Assembly (NCBI GenBank): GCA_030068145.1 | Contig: JAPJBO010000741.1 | Location: 1-64,000, forward strand | From: Diplonema papillatum | Lineage: Eukaryota > Euglenozoa > Diplonemea > Diplonemida > Diplonemidae | Reading direction: 5' to 3' | Length of the DNA stretch: 64,000 nt | In this document: one piece after another, positions 52,801 through 64,000 of the stretch | How positions within the stretch are numbered: position 1 is the stretch's first letter | How the letters are laid out: every line of letters begins with the position of its first letter | Translations under genes and position numbers: made by a program | Notes under the pieces: model-generated | Seen by the model: only the letters and a program-made list of their open reading frames with translations | What the model was told of the DNA's origin: nothing | Database searches by the model: none

Positions 52801-55800
52801 AACTACGTAGTGTGGCTACCAAGAATAACGACAAGGAGCGATATCAGGGCAGACTTGAGTGTGTCAAGTGTTCAGATTATTCAACTACGTAGTGTGGCTA
52901 CCAAGAATAACGACAAGGAGCGATATCAGGGCAGACTTGAGTGTGTCAAGTGTCCAGATTATTCAACTACGTAGTGTGGCTACCAAGAATAACGACAAGG
53001 AGCGATATCAGGGCAGACTTGAGTGTGTCAAGTGTCCAGATTATTCAACTACGTAGTGTGGCTACCAAGAATAACGACAAGGAGCGATATCAGGGCAGAC
53101 TTGAGTGTGTCAAGTGTTCAGATTATTCAACTACGTAGTGTGGCTACCAAGAATAACGACAAGGAGCGATATCAGGGCAGACTTGAGTGTGTCAAGTGTC
53201 CAGATTATTCAACTACGTAGTGTGGCTACCAAGAATAACGACAAGGAGCGATATCAGGGCAGACTTGAGTGTGTCAAGTGTTCAGATTATTCAACTACGT
53301 AGTGTGGCTACCAAGAATAACGACAAGGAGCGATATCAGGGCAGACTTGAGTGTGTCAAGTGTTCAGATTATTCAACTACGTAGTGTGGCTACCAAGAAT
53401 AACGACAAGGAGCGATATCAGGGCAGACTTGAGTGTGTCAAGTGTTCAGATTATTCAACTACGTAGTGTGGCTACCAAGAATAACGACAAGGAGCGATAT
53501 CAGGGCAGACTTGAGTGTGTCAAGTGTCCAGATTATTCAACTACGTAGTGTGGCTACCAAGAATAACGACAAGGAGCGATATCAGGGCAGACTTGAGTGT
53601 GTCAAGTGTTCAGATTATTCAACTACGTAGTGTGGCTACCAAGAATAACGACAAGGAGCGATATCAGGGCAGACTTGAGTGTGTCAAGTGTCCAGATTAT
53701 TCAACTACGTAGTGTGGCTACCAAGAATAACGACAAGGAGCGATATCAGGGCAGACTTGAGTGTGTCAAGTGTTCAGATTATTCAACTACGTAGTGTGGC
53801 TACCAAGAATAACGACAAGGAGCGATATCAGGGCAGACTTGAGTGTGTCAAGTGTTCAGATTATTCAACTACGTAGTGTGGCTACCAAGAATAACGACAA
53901 GGAGCGATATCAGGGCAGACTTGAGTGTGTCAAGTGTTCAGATTATTCAACTACGTAGTGTGGCTACCAAGAATAACGACAAGGAGCGATATCAGGGCAG
54001 ACTTGAGTGTGTCAAGTGTCCAGATTATTCAACTACGTAGTGTGGCTACCAAGAATAACGACAAGGAGCGATATCAGGGCAGACTTGAGTGTGTCAAGTG
54101 TTCAGATTATTCAACTACGTAGTGTGGCTACCAAGAATAACGACAAGGAGCGATATCAGGGCAGACTTGAGTGTGTCAAGTGTTCAGATTATTCAACTAC
54201 GTAGTGTGGCTACCAAGAATAACGACAAGGAGCGATATCAGGGCAGACTTGAGTGTGTCAAGTGTTCAGATTATTCAACTACGTAGTGTGGCTACCAAGA
54301 ATAACGACAAGGAGCGATATCAGGGCAGACTTGAGTGTGTCAAGTGTTCAGATTATTCAACTACGTAGTGTGGCTACCAAGAATAACGACAAGGAGCGAT
54401 ATCAGGGCAGACTTGAGTGTGTCAAGTGTCCAGATTATTCAACTACGTAGTGTGGCTACCAAGAATAACGACAAGGAGCGATATCAGGGCAGACTTGAGT
54501 GTGTCAAGTGTCCAGATTATTCAACTACGTAGTGTGGCTACCAAGAATAACGACAAGGAGCGATATCAGGGCAGACTTGAGTGTGTCAAGTGTTCAGATT
54601 ATTCAACTACGTAGTGTGGCTACCAAGAATAACGACAAGGAGCGATATCAGGGCAGACTTGAGTGTGTCAAGTGTTCAGATTATTCAACTACGTAGTGTG
54701 GCTACCAAGAATAACGACAAGGAGCGATATCAGGGCAGACTTGAGTGTGTCAAGTGTTCAGATTATTCAACTACGTAGTGTGGCTACCAAGAATAACGAC
54801 AAGGAGCGATATCAGGGCAGACTTGAGTGTGTCAAGTGTTCAGATTATTCAACTACGTAGTGTGGCTACCAAGAATAACGACAAGGAGCGATATCAGGGC
54901 AGACTTGAGTGTGTCAAGTGTTCAGATTATTCAACTACGTAGTGTGGCTACCAAGAATAACGACAAGGAGCGATATCAGGGCAGACTTGAGTGTGTCAAG
55001 TGTTCAGATTATTCAACTACGTAGTGTGGCTACCAAGAATAACGACAAGGAGCGATATCAGGGCAGACTTGAGTGTGTCAAGTGTCCAGATTATTCAACT
55101 ACGTAGTGTGGCTACCAAGAATAACGACAAGGAGCGATATCAGGGCAGACTTGAGTGTGTCAAGTGTTCAGATTATTCAACTACGTAGTGTGGCTACCAA
55201 GAATAACGACAAGGAGCGATATCAGGGCAGACTTGAGTGTGTCAAGTGTTCAGATTATTCAACTACGTAGTGTGGCTACCAAGAATAACGACAAGGAGCG
55301 ATATCAGGGCAGACTTGAGTGTGTCAAGTGTCCAGATTATTCAACTACGTAGTGTGGCTACCAAGAATAACGACAAGGAGCGATATCAGGGCAGACTTGA
55401 GTGTGTCAAGTGTCCAGATTATTCAACTACGTAGTGTGGCTACCAAGAATAACGACAAGGAGCGATATCAGGGCAGACTTGAGTGTGTCAAGTGTTCAGA
55501 TTATTCAACTACGTAGTGTGGCTACCAAGAATAACGACAAGGAGCGATATCAGGGCAGACTTGAGTGTGTCAAGTGTTCAGATTATTCAACTACGTAGTG
55601 TGGCTACCAAGAATAACGACAAGGAGCGATATCAGGGCAGACTTGAGTGTGTCAAGTGTTCAGATTATTCAACTACGTAGTGTGGCTACCAAGAATAACG
55701 ACAAGGAGCGATATCAGGGCAGACTTGAGTGTGTCAAGTGTTCAGATTATTCAACTACGTAGTGTGGCTACCAAGAATAACGACAAGGAGCGATATCAGG

Positions 55801-58800
55801 GCAGACTTGAGTGTGTCAAGTGTTCAGATTATTCAACTACGTAGTGTGGCTACCAAGAATAACGACAAGGAGCGATATCAGGGCAGACTTGAGTGTGTCA
55901 AGTGTTCAGATTATTCAACTACGTAGTGTGGCTACCAAGAATAACGACAAGGAGCGATATCAGGGCAGACTTGAGTGTGTCAAGTGTTCAGATTATTCAA
56001 CTACGTAGTGTGGCTACCAAGAATAACGACAAGGAGCGATATCAGGGCAGACTTGAGTGTGTCAAGTGTCCAGATTATTCAACTACGTAGTGTGGCTACC
56101 AAGAATAACGACAAGGAGCGATATCAGGGCAGACTTGAGTGTGTCAAGTGTCCAGATTATTCAACTACGTAGTGTGGCTACCAAGAATAACGACAAGGAG
56201 CGATATCAGGGCAGACTTGAGTGTGTCAAGTGTTCAGATTATTCAACTACGTAGTGTGGCTACCAAGAATAACGACAAGGAGCGATATCAGGGCAGACTT
56301 GAGTGTGTCAAGTGTCCAGATTATTCAACTACGTAGTGTGGCTACCAAGAATAACGACAAGGAGCGATATCAGGGCAGACTTGAGTGTGTCAAGTGTCCA
56401 GATTATTCAACTACGTAGTGTGGCTACCAAGAATAACGACAAGGAGCGATATCAGGGCAGACTTGAGTGTGTCAAGTGTTCAGATTATTCAACTACGTAG
56501 TGTGGCTACCAAGAATAACGACAAGGAGCGATATCAGGGCAGACTTGAGTGTGTCAAGTGTTCAGATTATTCAACTACGTAGTGTGGCTACCAAGAATAA
56601 CGACAAGGAGCGATATCAGGGCAGACTTGAGTGTGTCAAGTGTTCAGATTATTCAACTACGTAGTGTGGCTACCAAGAATAACGACAAGGAGCGATATCA
56701 GGGCAGACTTGAGTGTGTCAAGTGTCCAGATTATTCAACTACGTAGTGTGGCTACCAAGAATAACGACAAGGAGCGATATCAGGGCAGACTTGAGTGTGT
56801 CAAGTGTTCAGATTATTCAACTACGTAGTGTGGCTACCAAGAATAACGACAAGGAGCGATATCAGGGCAGACTTGAGTGTGTCAAGTGTTCAGATTATTC
56901 AACTACGTAGTGTGGCTACCAAGAATAACGACAAGGAGCGATATCAGGGCAGACTTGAGTGTGTCAAGTGTTCAGATTATTCAACTACGTAGTGTGGCTA
57001 CCAAGAATAACGACAAGGAGCGATATCAGGGCAGACTTGAGTGTGTCAAGTGTTCAGATTATTCAACTACGTAGTGTGGCTACCAAGAATAACGACAAGG
57101 AGCGATATCAGGGCAGACTTGAGTGTGTCAAGTGTTCAGATTATTCAACTACGTAGTGTGGCTACCAAGAATAACGACAAGGAGCGATATCAGGGCAGAC
57201 TCGAGTGTGTCAAGTGTCCAGATTATTCAACTACGTAGTGTGGCTACCAAGAATAACGACAAGGAGCGATATCAGGGCAGACTTGAGTGTGTCAAGTGTC
57301 CAGATTATTCAACTACGTAGTGTGGCTACCAAGAATAACGACAAGGAGCGATATCAGGGCAGACTCGAGTGTGTCAAGTGTCCAGATTATTCAACTACGT
57401 AGTGTGGCTACCAAGAATAACGACAAGGAGCGATATCAGGGCAGACTTGAGTGTGTCAAGTGTCCAGATTATTCAACTACGTAGTGTGGCTACCAAGAAT
57501 AACGACAAGGAGCGATATCAGGGCAGACTCGAGTGTGTCAAGTGTTCAGATTATTCAACTACGTAGTGTGGCTACCAAGAATAACGACAAGGAGCGATAT
57601 CAGGGCAGACTCGAGTGTGTCAAGTGTCCAGATTATTCAACTACGTAGTGTGGCTACCAAGAATAACGACAAGGAGCGATATCAGGGCAGACTTGAGTGT
57701 GTCAAGTGTCCAGATTATTCAACTACGTAGTGTGGCTACCAAGAATAACGACAAGGAGCGATATCAGGGCAGACTTGAGTGTGTCAAGTGTTCAGATTAT
57801 TCAACTACGTAGTGTGGCTACCAAGAATAACGACAAGGAGCGATATCAGGGCAGACTTGAGTGTGTCAAGTGTCCAGATTATTCAACTACGTAGTGTGGC
57901 TACCAAGAATAACGACAAGGAGCGATATCAGGGCAGACTTGAGTGTGTCAAGTGTCCAGATTATTCAACTACGTAGTGTGGCTACCAAGAATAACGACAA
58001 GGAGCGATATCAGGGCAGACTTGAGTGTGTCAAGTGTCCAGATTATTCAACTACGTAGTGTGGCTACCAAGAATAACGACAAGGAGCGATATCAGGGCAG
58101 ACTTGAGTGTGTCAAGTGTCCAGATTATTCAACTACGTAGTGTGGCTACCAAGAATAACGACAAGGAGCGATATCAGGGCAGACTTGAGTGTGTCAAGTG
58201 TTCAGATTATTCAACTACGTAGTGTGGCTACCAAGAATAACGACAAGGAGCGATATCAGGGCAGACTTGAGTGTGTCAAGTGTCAGATTATTCAACTACG
58301 TAGTGTGGCTACCAAGAATAACGACAAGGAGCGATATCAGGGCAGACTTGAGTGTGTCAAGTGTCCAGATTATTCAACTACGTAGTGTGGCTACCAAGAA
58401 TAACGACAAGGAGCGATATCAGGGCAGACTTGAGTGTGTCAAGTGTTCAGATTATTCAACTACGTAGTGTGGCTACCAAGAATAACGACAAGGAGCGATA
58501 TCAGGGCAGACTTGAGTGTGTCAAGTGTTCAGATTATTCAACTACGTAGTGTGGCTACCAAGAATAACGACAAGGAGCGATATCAGGGCAGACTTGAGTG
58601 TGTCAAGTGTTCAGATTATTCAACTACGTAGTGTGGCTACCAAGAATAACGACAAGGAGCGATATCAGGGCAGACTTGAGTGTGTCAAGTGTTCAGATTA
58701 TTCAACTACGTAGTGTGGCTACCAAGAATAACGACAAGGAGCGATATCAGGGCAGACTTGAGTGTGTCAAGTGTTCAGATTATTCAACTACGTAGTGTGG

Positions 58801-61800
58801 CTACCAAGAATAACGACAAGGAGCGATATCAGGGCAGACTCGAGTGTGTCAAGTGTCCAGATTATTCAACTACGTAGTGTGGCTACCAAGAATAACGACA
58901 AGGAGCGATATCAGGGCAGACTTGAGTGTGTCAAGTGTTCAGATTATTCAACTACGTAGTGTGGCTACCAAGAATAACGACAAGGAGCGATATCAGGGCA
59001 GACTTGAGTGTGTCAAGTGTCCAGATTATTCAACTACGTAGTGTGGCTACCAAGAATAACGACAAGGAGCGATATCAGGGCAGACTCGAGTGTGTCAAGT
59101 GTCCAGATTATTCAACTACGTAGTGTGGCTACCAAGAATAACGACAAGGAGCGATATCAGGGCAGACTTGAGTGTGTCAAGTGTCCAGATTATTCAACTA
59201 CGTAGTGTGGCTACCAAGAATAACGACAAGGAGCGATATCAGGGCAGACTTGAGTGTGTCAAGTGTCCAGATTATTCAACTACGTAGTGTGGCTACCAAG
59301 AATAACGACAAGGAGCGATATCAGGGCAGACTTGAGTGTGTCAAGTGTTCAGATTATTCAACTACGTAGTGTGGCTACCAAGAATAACGACAAGGAGCGA
59401 TATCAGGGCAGACTTGAGTGTGTCAAGTGTCCAGATTATTCAACTACGTAGTGTGGCTACCAAGAATAACGACAAGGAGCGATATCAGGGCAGACTTGAG
59501 TGTGTCAAGTGTTCAGATTATTCAACTACGTAGTGTGGCTACCAAGAATAACGACAAGGAGCGATATCAGGGCAGACTTGAGTGTGTCAAGTGTTCAGAT
59601 TATTCAACTACGTAGTGTGGCTACCAAGAATAACGACAAGGAGCGATATCAGGGCAGACTTGAGTGTGTCAAGTGTTCAGATTATTCAACTACGTAGTGT
59701 GGCTACCAAGAATAACGACAAGGAGCGATATCAGGGCAGACTTGAGTGTGTCAAGTGTTCAGATTATTCAACTACGTAGTGTGGCTACCAAGAATAACGA
59801 CAAGGAGCGATATCAGGGCAGACTTGAGTGTGTCAAGTGTTCAGATTATTCAACTACGTAGTGTGGCTACCAAGAATAACGACAAGGAGCGATATCAGGG
59901 CAGACTTGAGTGTGTCAAGTGTCCAGATTATTCAACTACGTAGTGTGGCTACCAAGAATAACGACAAGGAGCGATATCAGGGCAGACTTGAGTGTGTCAA
60001 GTGTTCAGATTATTCAACTACGTAGTGTGGCTACCAAGAATAACGACAAGGAGCGATATCAGGGCAGACTCGAGTGTGTCAAGTGTTCAGATTATTCAAC
60101 TACGTAGTGTGGCTACCAAGAATAACGACAAGGAGCGATATCAGGGCAGACTTGAGTGTGTCAAGTGTCCAGATTATTCAACTACGTAGTGTGGCTACCA
60201 AGAATAACGACAAGGAGCGATATCAGGGCAGACTTGAGTGTGTCAAGTGTCCAGATTATTCAACTACGTAGTGTGGCTACCAAGAATAACGACAAGGAGC
60301 GATATCAGGGCAGACTTGAGTGTGTCAAGTGTCCAGATTATTCAACTACGTAGTGTGGCTACCAAGAATAACGACAAGGAGCGATATCAGGGCAGACTTG
60401 AGTGTGTCAAGTGTTCAGATTATTCAACTACGTAGTGTGGCTACCAAGAATAACGACAAGGAGCGATATCAGGGCAGACTTGAGTGTGTCAAGTGTTCAG
60501 ATTATTCAACTACGTAGTGTGGCTACCAAGAATAACGACAAGGAGCGATATCAGGGCAGACTTGAGTGTGTCAAGTGTTCAGATTATTCAACTACGTAGT
60601 GTGGCTACCAAGAATAACGACAAGGAGCGATATCAGGGCAGACTTGAGTGTGTCAAGTGTTCAGATTATTCAACTACGTAGTGTGGCTACCAAGAATAAC
60701 GACAAGGAGCGATATCAGGGCAGACTTGAGTGTGTCAAGTGTTCAGATTATTCAACTACGTAGTGTGGCTACCAAGAATAACGACAAGGAGCGATATCAG
60801 GGCAGACTTGAGTGTGTCAAGTGTTCAGATTATTCAACTACGTAGTGTGGCTACCAAGAATAACGACAAGGAGCGATATCAGGGCAGACTTGAGTGTGTC
60901 AAGTGTCCAGATTATTCAACTACGTAGTGTGGCTACCAAGAATAACGACAAGGAGCGATATCAGGGCAGACTTGAGTGTGTCAAGTGTTCAGATTATTCA
61001 ACTACGTAGTGTGGCTACCAAGAATAACGACAAGGAGCGATATCAGGGCAGACTTGAGTGTGTCAAGTGTTCAGATTATTCAACTACGTAGTGTGGCTAC
61101 CAAGAATAACGACAAGGAGCGATATCAGGGCAGACTTGAGTGTGTCAAGTGTTCAGATTATTCAACTACGTAGTGTGGCTACCAAGAATAACGACAAGGA
61201 GCGATATCAGGGCAGACTTGAGTGTGTCAAGTGTTCAGATTATTCAACTACGTAGTGTGGCTACCAAGAATAACGACAAGGAGCGATATCAGGGCAGACT
61301 TGAGTGTGTCAAGTGTCCAGATTATTCAACTACGTAGTGTGGCTACCAAGAATAACGACAAGGAGCGATATCAGGGCAGACTTGAGTGTGTCAAGTGTCC
61401 AGATTATTCAACTACGTAGTGTGGCTACCAAGAATAACGACAAGGAGCGATATCAGGGCAGACTTGAGTGTGTCAAGTGTTCAGATTATTCAACTACGTA
61501 GTGTGGCTACCAAGAATAACGACAAGGAGCGATATCAGGGCAGACTTGAGTGTGTCAAGTGTTCAGATTATTCAACTACGTAGTGTGGCTACCAAGAATA
61601 ACGACAAGGAGCGATATCAGGGCAGACTTGAGTGTGTCAAGTGTTCAGATTATTCAACTACGTAGTGTGGCTACCAAGAATAACGACAAGGAGCGATATC
61701 AGGGCAGACTTGAGTGTGTCAAGTGTTCAGATTATTCAACTACGTAGTGTGGCTACCAAGAATAACGACAAGGAGCGATATCAGGGCAGACTTGAGTGTG

Positions 61801-64000
61801 TCAAGTGTCCAGATTATTCAACTACGTAGTGTGGCTACCAAGAATAACGACAAGGAGCGATATCAGGGCAGACTCGAGTGTGTCAAGTGTTCAGATTATT
61901 CAACTACGTAGTGTGGCTACCAAGAATAACGACAAGGAGCGATATCAGGGCAGACTCGAGTGTGTCAAGTGTCCAGATTATTCAACTACGTAGTGTGGCT
62001 ACCAAGAATAACGACAAGGAGCGATATCAGGGCAGACTCGAGTGTGTCAAGTGTCCAGATTATTCAACTACGTAGTGTGGCTACCAAGAATAACGACAAG
62101 GAGCGATATCAGGGCAGACTCGAGTGTGTCAAGTGTTCAGATTGTTGTAGATAGAGTGTGGCTACCAAAACGGAAACGATAAAAGGAACGAACCCAGTGC
62201 GCACAATCACACGTACTGCCACTACCGCAGATACGACACGCACACTCATATACGATACCGCAAAGTAACCTTTTTGACAATGTTGGTCACCCGGAGACTC
62301 TACTTCAGATGCATTCTACTCGCATGAGACGTTCTGCTCTGGGTTACAGCTGCATCCCAATCCATCGATGGCGCGCTGCATGATAAGGCAAGGACGAGTG
62401 TTCGAAAGACCATGACCACCGCAGACTCGAGAAAGTAGAAAACAATGGGTGGCTTGTTCAGTTCCCTGCTGGACGGCTGGAAGGCTCGCGTCTTGATGCT
62501 CGAATTGGACGCATCGGGGAAGACGACTGTTCTGTACAAACTCAAGTTGGGGGAAGTCGTTACCACCATACCAACCATTGGATTCAATGTTGAGAATGTC
62601 AAATTCAACAACCTCGACATGAACATCTGGGATGTCGGCGGACAGGACAAACTCCGGCCACTTTGGAGACACCCCCCGGAGTGTAACCCCCTGGATTTTC
62701 GAAGTGGACTCGCACTCTAATCATCCCCTCAGGTTGTTCAACTACGCCGAGATCCGGCACCGCACGCGGGGCCTGCGGACGCTGCTGGCCGAACTGGAAG
62801 AGGCGGACGCCAACCGGAAGCCTCCGTCGCCCGGTAACCGGTCGTTCTCGAAGGAAGAAGCCGCCGCCAGCGACGAGGTCGTGCGGGAGCGCTTCGAGCA
62901 CCTGCTCTCGCACCTGCGCTCCGACTTGATCCGCGGGCCGTGCGCCATCAACCGCCCGGGCGCCTTCACCTTCAGCATTGGCACTAAGCGCGTCATCGAG
63001 CAGTACGTCCAGGTGTGTTCCAACTACCAGAACTGGGGGCCCGGGACCTGGTGTCGGTCACATACGCTAATACCAGAACTGGGGGGCCCAGGACCTGGTG
63101 TCGGTCACATACGCTAAAAACGAAGTTACACGGATGCGCAACCACATGTGACAGTGAACAGCAAAGGAAAAAGCGACACAAAGTACGAAAAGGAATGAAA
63201 ACACACTGCCCAGCCCCTGCTCTAACAGCACAAAAGGAAACCCCCCCCTTCCCCCTCGCCTCACAAGTCAAACGGAGACTTCAAAAAACCGACCGCTTAC
63301 TACAAGAAACAGTCTAAAACTTGCAACGACCTGCAGTTGAGATCGAGGTCCAACAAGACAACGTCGAAATTAACGCGCCTGTCTGCACTTGTGTTACACC
63401 CAAGGAAAGAACCCCGACCCGCCCAAACTATTTCCCTCGAGCTTCCCGGCTGTGTGAGCACTTCTTTCGCCCCTAGCTGATTGCGTTGCACTTGAGGCTG
63501 TGAGAAGAAGCTATCCAGAGTCTTTCGGGTTCGCAAAACGGTGCGTGTATCGTGGGTCTTCAAGACTTGCGCATGATGATAGACCAAACCATTTCCCCCG
63601 AGCTTCCTGGCTGTGTGATTGGCATGACCGTCAGACACAAAACACGGATCCTTACACGTCCAAACAGTCTAAAATATATATACATATATGCATATTTGCT
63701 ACTTCCCTTTCACTACCCAGCCTCCATGGTCAACGAGGGACCCTGAACCACCAAACCTTTAAACCACAATAAACGGTAATGTGAGAACACGCGCTACCCG
63801 ACCCTTAGCCTCAAACTGCGGCTCTACACACACTCCCACGTTGCCGCTAAAATATCCAAGAAATCCGCGTCGCCAACTTTTTTTTTTCCCCCCGCAGGAA
63901 ATCCAACGGGCGCTGACGATCGTGGCGCACTTCGATTCTGTCGACCTGCTCTCGAGGTACAGGTACCTCAACGAGTGCCTCAGGAACCACGGGAAGACGG
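49827..64000 (+). CDS. Patatin-like triacylglycerol lipase, SDP1/TGL type (5' part, three exons seen)
   Basis: Exons 49827-50035, 62733-63012 and 63898 to beyond the window, with GT-AG introns (GTGTGGG...CCTCAG; GTGTGT...CCGCAG). Phases agree at both joins. Exon 1 starts [14 protein letters not shown], a hydrophobic N-terminal segment, then [14 protein letters not shown]...YEWR, the SxEEW motif region of the family. Exon 2 gives [24 protein letters not shown]...LRSDLIR and [10 protein letters not shown], the conserved helix region before the catalytic domain. Exon 3 gives [15 protein letters not shown]...[12 protein letters not shown], which in the family leads straight into the GxSGG oxyanion/Ser motif, beyond the window edge. 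These lipases hydrolyse storage triacylglycerol on lipid droplets. The catalytic Ser-Asp dyad is not in view. Intron 1 is about 12.7 kb and almost entirely satellite. Confidence 0.78.
50314..62165. repeat. 82-bp satellite, 144 units, inside lipase intron 1
   Basis: Head-to-tail 82-bp units (GTGTCAAGTGTCCAGATTAT... GGGCAGACTTGAGT), practically identical except at two positions: TGTCCAG or TGTTCAG, and ACTTGAG or ACTCGAG. One unit near 58280 lacks one base. The first unit starts abruptly at CGAGTGTGTC and the last decays after CAGATTGTTGTAGATAG. Each unit contains the palindrome CTACGTAG. The repeated 65-codon frames are artefacts. Confidence 0.98.
62166..62444. other. Intronic spacer between satellite and ARF fragment
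   Basis: No gene or repeat is recognised. It begins with CTACCAAAACGGAAACG, a degenerate continuation of the satellite unit. Confidence 0.4.
62445..62672 (+). pseudogene. Truncated ARF-family GTPase copy in lipase intron
   Basis: 76 codons colinear with the N-terminal half of ARF1-type GTPases: MGGLFSSLL (with the Gly2 myristoylation site), ELDASGKTT (P-loop; the first Gly of GxxxxGK is Glu), [19 protein letters not shown] (switch I) and [15 protein letters not shown] (switch II). It stops there; the next bases (CCCCCCGGAG) are neither ARF nor a splice donor. The NKxD and SAK nucleotide-binding motifs are absent. It lies in sense orientation within the lipase intron, 60 bp before exon 2. Most likely a partial retrocopy or duplicated exon, not a functional GTPase. 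Confidence 0.8.
63026..63117. repeat. 46-bp tandem duplication at start of lipase intron 2
   Basis: Two copies of TACCAGAACTGGGGG...CACATACGCTAA, 13 bp after the exon 2 donor. Confidence 0.88.
63118..63897. other. Lipase intron 2
   Basis: No gene inside. It includes CAAACCATTTCCCCCGAGCTTCC/CAAACTATTTCCCTCGAGCTTCC, a short repeat at about 63424 and 63587, and ends with a T-rich/C-rich tract before CCGCAG, a typical 3' splice site. Confidence 0.55.

Noticed and set aside
50317..62154. About 144 overlapping 65-codon frames ([10 protein letters not shown]...)
   Set aside because: One per 82-bp satellite unit. 82 is not a multiple of three and each frame ends at the same stop; repeat artefact.
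50314..62165. CRISPR-like array
   Set aside because: Units are contiguous with no unique spacers, in a eukaryotic intron; it is a satellite.

Overview
The window is nuclear DNA of a eukaryote. It has GT-AG introns in a calmodulin gene and in a patatin-type lipase gene, several classes of eukaryotic transposon, eukaryotic 28S rRNA fragments and large satellite and minisatellite arrays. The calmodulin sequence (ending MMMSK) and the gene mix suggest a unicellular alga or other protist. A stramenopile or alveolate is my guess, but nothing seen here fixes the lineage.

Positions 1-24,000 are a transposon graveyard. About twenty copies of one short non-autonomous element (modal length 212 bp, inverted termini starting CATGCAGGGTC, 4-bp target duplication NTAN) are inserted into minisatellites, palindromic repeats and older transposons. 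Their hosts include two Merlin/ISXO2-like DDE transposase relics (3644-6678 plus strand; 8776-10669 minus strand) and a tyrosine-recombinase retroelement with the order YR, RT, RNase H (19878-22315), which resembles VIPER. Between them lies an apparently intact two-ORF LINE (11083-18598). It has a Tudor-like ORF1 and an OTU protease-APE endonuclease-RT-zinc finger-RNase H ORF2, and sits between two (CA)n tracts.

Positions 24,000-32,500 hold duplicated non-coding blocks and a decayed DIRS-like element. RT/RNase H relics and a YR relic, all on the minus strand, are arranged around split direct repeats (A1 ... B1A2 ... B2) with an internal 88-bp minisatellite.

Positions 32,588-41,307 carry the clearest host genes: calmodulin (two exons) and a 2155-residue secreted protein made of three nearly identical 714-residue GH74-type (xyloglucanase-like) modules.

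Positions 41,308-49,800 contain no convincing gene. They hold dispersed repeats, a palindrome-rich patch, a long poly-G tract, 310-bp and 192-bp tandem repeats, and three fragments of the 28S rRNA peptidyl-transferase region in both orientations.

Positions 49,827-64,000 hold the 5' part of a patatin-like triacylglycerol lipase (SDP1/TGL type). Its first intron is about 12.7 kb and contains 144 copies of an 82-bp satellite plus a truncated ARF GTPase copy. The gene runs off the right edge of the window.
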